A DNA stretch of 7,774 bases from Pseudomonadota bacterium. GTDB lineage: Bacteria; Pseudomonadota; Alphaproteobacteria; Acetobacterales; Acetobacteraceae. Below the pieces are notes generated by a model that saw nothing but the letters and a program-made list of their open reading frames with translations, searched no databases and had not been told where the DNA came from. Positions 5,012 to 7,774 of the stretch are shown one piece after another. Every line of letters starts with the position of its first letter. The stretch's first letter is position 1. Location: contig JAKBCX010000058.1 in the NCBI GenBank assembly GCA_021807465.1, positions 1 to 7,774 on the forward strand, in the 5' to 3' direction. Position numbers and translations under genes: made by a program.

Positions 5012-6355
5012 ATGATGGCGCAAGGCCTGCTCACCGATGCTTACGAGCTGGCCATGCTGGAGGTTTATCACGCCCATGGCATGAACGAGACGGCCTCGTT
5101 CGAGCTGTTCTTCCGTACCCTGCCGCCGGAGCGCGGGTTTTTGCTGGCGGCGGGGCTGGAGCAGGCGCTTGCCTATCTCGAATCCCTGCAATTCAACGAC
5201 GGTGAGCTGGCGTGGCTCTCTGAATCCGGCCTGTTCTCATCTGAGTTTTTGGAAACACTCGCAACATTGCGCTTTACCGGCGATGTAGATGCCATGCCCG
5301 AGGGCACGGTGTTTTTTGCCAATGAGCCGGTTTTGCGCATCACCGCGCCCCTGCCGCAGGCGCAGCTTGTGGAAACAAGGCTGCTCAACCTTGTGCATTT
5401 TCAAACGCTCATCGCCTCCAAGGCCGCGCGCATAGTGCTGGCGGCGCCGGGTAAAAAATTGGTGGATTTCGGCCTGCGCCGCGCGCATGGGGCAGAGGCC
5501 GGTGTGCTGGCGGCGCGCGCGGCTTATCTTGCCGGGTTCAGCGCCACGGCAACATTGCAGGCGGCGCGGCAATTCGGGATTCCGGCCTCCGGCACCATGG
5601 CGCACTCATTCGTGCAGGCGCATGACAGCGAGGCGGCGGCGTTCGAGCATTTCACACGGGTGCATAAGCGGCCGGCGACGTTGCTGATTGATACCTACGA
5701 TACGGAGCACGCCGCGAGCATCGCGGCACAGCTTGCGCCAAAGCTGGAGGCCGCCGGGCTGCATATAAATGCCGTAAGGCTGGATAGCGGCGATTTGGCG
5801 GCCCATGCGCGCGCGGTGCGGGCCATACTCGACGAAGCGGACCTGCAACACATTGGCATTTTTGCAAGCGGCGGGCTGGATGAGCTGATGCTGCAAAGTT
5901 ATTGCCGCGATGGCGTGCCGATTGATGGTTTTGGTATCGGCACGAATCTGACCACCTCTTCCGACGTTCCCGCGCTGGATTGCGCCTATAAGCTGCAAGC
6001 CTATGCCGGGCGGGCGCGGCGCAAACGCAGCGAGGGCAAGGCGACATGGCCCGGCTGCAAGCATGTTTACCGCCATTACACGGAAGCCGGGCGCATCGCG
6101 CATGATATTGTGGCACTGCGCGAGGAAGAGATTGCCGGGGAGCCGCTGCTGCGCCCCGCGATGCGCGGCGGCAAGCGGGTGCCAGGCCTGCCCAGCCTGG
6201 CGCAGTCACGCGCCCGTGCCGCCGCCGCGCTGGCGCAACTGCCGGAGCCGCTGCGGCAATTAGGGCGCGCCTGTGTGCGGGTGGATATAAGCCCCGGCAT
6301 ACGCAGCCTTGCCGCGGCGCTGGATGCGGGGGACGCGCCATGCAGGGCCTCGTGA
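5012..6355 (+). CDS. pncB: Nicotinate phosphoribosyltransferase
   Basis: A 447-residue nicotinate phosphoribosyltransferase (EC 6.3.4.21). This ATP-dependent enzyme joins nicotinate and PRPP to make nicotinate mononucleotide, the committed step of Preiss-Handler NAD salvage in the cytoplasm. Visible family motifs are LLTDAYELAM (6-15), F-RTLP-ERGF (34-43), DFGLRRAHG (152-160), GTMAHSFVQAH (194-204; H198 is the likely autophosphorylated His), LLIDTYDTE (224-232), AVRLDSGDL (254-262), FASGGLDE (284-291) and FGIGTNL (307-313). The enzyme appears intact. An ATG at 5015 is an alternative start; the ribosome site is weak, so translation may be coupled to chaB 9 bp upstream. Its end overlaps the next gene. 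A second, condition-specific pncB copy alongside a housekeeping one is possible but cannot be seen here. Confidence 0.95.
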   Translation: MMAQGLLTDAYELAMLEVYHAHGMNETASFELFFRTLPPERGFLLAAGLEQALAYLESLQFNDGELAWLSESGLFSSEFLETLATLRFTGDVDAMPEGTVFFANEPVLRITAPLPQAQLVETRLLNLVHFQTLIASKAARIVLAAPGKKLVDFGLRRAHGAEAGVLAARAAYLAGFSATATLQAARQFGIPASGTMAHSFVQAHDSEAAAFEHFTRVHKRPATLLIDTYDTEHAASIAAQLAPKLEAAGLHINAVRLDSGDLAAHARAVRAILDEADLQHIGIFASGGLDELMLQSYCRDGVPIDGFGIGTNLTTSSDVPALDCAYKLQAYAGRARRKRSEGKATWPGCKHVYRHYTEAGRIAHDIVALREEEIAGEPLLRPAMRGGKRVPGLPSLAQSRARAAAALAQLPEPLRQLGRACVRVDISPGIRSLAAALDAGDAPCRAS

Positions 6356-7395
6356 TGCGCCGCGCCAAGGGGCAGAACCAGGATGCCGTGACCGGCTTTT
6401 TGTCGCGGCCGGAAAGCTACGGGCTGCGCGATGGCACTGTGGAACGGGTGGAAACGCATTGCTCCATCGTGTTTCTGGCCGGAGACCGCGCCTATAAGCT
6501 GAAGCGGGCGATACGCTACGGAGATGCCGATTACACGGCGCTGGCCAAACGCCACGCCGCCTGCAATGCCGAGCTGGTGCTCAACCGCCGCACCGCGCCG
6601 CTTCTGTATCTCGGCGTTGTTGCCATCTGCCGCGCTCCTGGCGGCGCGCTGGCCTTCAACGGCCCCGGTGTCGCGCTGGATTATGCCGTGGTCATGCGGC
6701 GTTTCGCGCAGGAATATCTGTTCGACCGCATGGCGGACGAAGGGCGGCTGACACCGGGGCTGATGCGGGCCTTGGGCGGCGAGATCGCGCAATTCCACAA
6801 CCAGGCCGCGCCGCGGCCGGCTTATGGCGGCAACGCGGCCATAAAGCGGGCAATGGCGGATATTGGCCGCGAATTATCGCGCCATGCCGGTTTGCTGGGG
6901 CAAACGCGGCTTAGCCTGCTGCGCCAAAGCCTGCGCGCGGCGCTGCTGCGGGTGGCGCCGCTGCTCAACCAGCGCCGCCGCGCGGGCAAGGTGCGGCGCT
7001 GCCATGGCGATTTGCGGCTGGCCAATATCTGCCTGTGGCAAGGCCGGCCAACCTTGTTCGATGCCGCGGAATTCAGCGAGAAGGCAGGCAGTATCGATAT
7101 TCTGTACGACCTCGCCTTCGTGCTGATGGATTTGCGCCTGCGTGGCCTGGAGCCATGCGCGGCGGCGCTGCTCGATGCTTACCTCACCCACACGCCAGAT
7201 GAGGATGCGCCCGCGCTGCTACCGCTGTTTCTGGCCCTGCGCGCCTCCATGCGCGCCTATACGCTGGCCGATAGCGCCGGGCGGCAGCACAGCCCCGCCC
7301 AGGCGGCACAAAAGCGCGCACAGGCGCAGCTGCATCTGCGCGCGGCTATTGGTTTTGTTCATCCCCATGGCGAGGCACACCATGCTTTACAATGA
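6340..7395 (+). CDS. APH-fold kinase-like protein, COG2187 type
   Basis: A 351-residue protein of the aminoglycoside-phosphotransferase/protein-kinase-like fold. The N-lobe has VERVETH-SIVFLAGDRAYKLKRA (35-57; K53 or K55 is the probable ATP lysine) and a LNRR-APLLYLGVV segment (81-94). The catalytic loop is CHGDLRLANIC (221-231, with D224 and N229). The metal-binding segment LFDAAEF (239-245) leads into the family signature IDILYDLAFVLMDLRLRG (252-269). These are hallmarks of COG2187, whose substrate is unknown; a resistance role should not be assumed. Many relatives, such as M. tuberculosis Rv2004c, carry a fused C-terminal P-loop kinase domain, which is absent here. The ATG at 6340 has GGGGGA upstream and overlaps pncB by 16 bp. 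An ATG at 6355 (TGATG overlap with the pncB stop, 346 residues) is equally plausible. Confidence 0.88.
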   Translation: MQGLVMRRAKGQNQDAVTGFLSRPESYGLRDGTVERVETHCSIVFLAGDRAYKLKRAIRYGDADYTALAKRHAACNAELVLNRRTAPLLYLGVVAICRAPGGALAFNGPGVALDYAVVMRRFAQEYLFDRMADEGRLTPGLMRALGGEIAQFHNQAAPRPAYGGNAAIKRAMADIGRELSRHAGLLGQTRLSLLRQSLRAALLRVAPLLNQRRRAGKVRRCHGDLRLANICLWQGRPTLFDAAEFSEKAGSIDILYDLAFVLMDLRLRGLEPCAAALLDAYLTHTPDEDAPALLPLFLALRASMRAYTLADSAGRQHSPAQAAQKRAQAQLHLRAAIGFVHPHGEAHHALQ

Positions 7396-7774
7396 CCGGC
7401 GTGAGGCCGGAGCGGAATTGGCTCAGCGCCTGGCGGCGCGGCACTACCCCAGCCCCGTGGTGCTGGCCCTGCCACGGGGCGGTTTGCCGGTGGCGGCGGA
7501 AATCGCGCGGGCGCTGGCGGCACCGCTCGGCCTTGTGCTGGTGCGCAAAATCGGCGCGCCGGGCGACGAGGAATTCGCCATTGGCGCCATGGCCGAGGGC
7601 AACCCGCCCGAGCTGGTGCTGGACAAGGATGTGGTGCGGATGCTCCGCGTGCCGCAGGATTATATAGACACGGCAAAAGCCAAAGCCCTGCACGAGATTG
7701 AACGCCGCCGCCGCACCTATTGCGGTACGCGGCCGCCACCGGAACTGGCCGGACGCACGGCAATTATTACCGAT
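7382..7774 (+). CDS. Phosphoribosyltransferase, COG1926 type (partial)
   Basis: The first 131 codons of a gene that runs off the right edge. It begins MLYNDRREAGAELAQRL and continues with VVLALPRGGLPVAAEIA (25-41), LVLVRKIGAPGDEEFAIGAM (47-66) and a helical EIERRRRTYCG region. It ends in GRTAIITD, where the PRPP-binding D-D-G-x-A-T-G motif should begin just outside the window. These are the hallmarks of the COG1926 type I phosphoribosyltransferases, of unknown substrate. CGAGG six bases before the ATG supports the start. It overlaps the kinase gene by 14 bp, so it belongs to the same operon. Relatives are often stand-alone or fused to hydrolase or erythromycin-esterase-like domains; whether this one is fused cannot be seen. 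Confidence 0.88.
   Translation, partial: MLYNDRREAGAELAQRLAARHYPSPVVLALPRGGLPVAAEIARALAAPLGLVLVRKIGAPGDEEFAIGAMAEGNPPELVLDKDVVRMLRVPQDYIDTAKAKALHEIERRRRTYCGTRPPPELAGRTAIITD

Noticed and set aside
6340..7395. Reading the APH-fold protein as an aminoglycoside resistance enzyme.
   Set aside because: The motifs match the COG2187 group, and the context is NAD/phosphoribosyl metabolism. No resistance or mobile-element genes are nearby.

Overview
The window looks like a piece of a GC-rich proteobacterial chromosome, most likely an alphaproteobacterium. That assignment is an inference. It rests on the gene families present (DUF2147, DUF3775, ChaB, DUF2934-like, a short secreted protein with a YY/P-rich linker and a four-Cys tail) and on a TTGAC-N4-ATCAA box of the FnrL/FixK kind. 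There are no RNA genes, insertion sequences or CRISPR arrays.

Left part (1-1450): the first 80 bases hold the start of a leftward gene for an exported protein. Divergent from it is a rightward DUF2147 gene (208-708) with its own sigma70-like promoter. A leftward Crp/Fnr-family regulator (662-1378) faces it. The two genes converge and overlap by 47 bp, and the overlap zone contains a set of mutually exclusive hairpins.

Middle (1379-4180): after a 296 bp divergent intergenic region comes a stand-alone Rieske non-heme-iron oxygenase alpha subunit (1675-3096), closed by a textbook intrinsic terminator. Two small genes follow: a secreted proline/tyrosine-rich protein (3326-3718) and a 73-residue DUF2934-like protein (3861-4082). 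A large hairpin then separates them from the next unit.

Right part (4184-7774): this is the most interesting part. A near-perfect FNR/FixK box is spaced as in a class II activated promoter, with its centre about 41 bp before the predicted start. It precedes a tight five-gene operon running off the window: DUF3775, ChaB, nicotinate phosphoribosyltransferase (PncB), an APH-fold kinase of the COG2187 type, and a COG1926-type phosphoribosyltransferase. Intergenic gaps are 6 and 9 bp, and the last two junctions overlap by 16 and 14 bp. The last three families also occur in the hypoxia/dormancy (DosR) regulon of Mycobacterium tuberculosis. I infer an oxygen-limitation-induced module around NAD salvage and PRPP/nucleotide metabolism; the roles of the kinase and of the COG1926 enzyme are not known.
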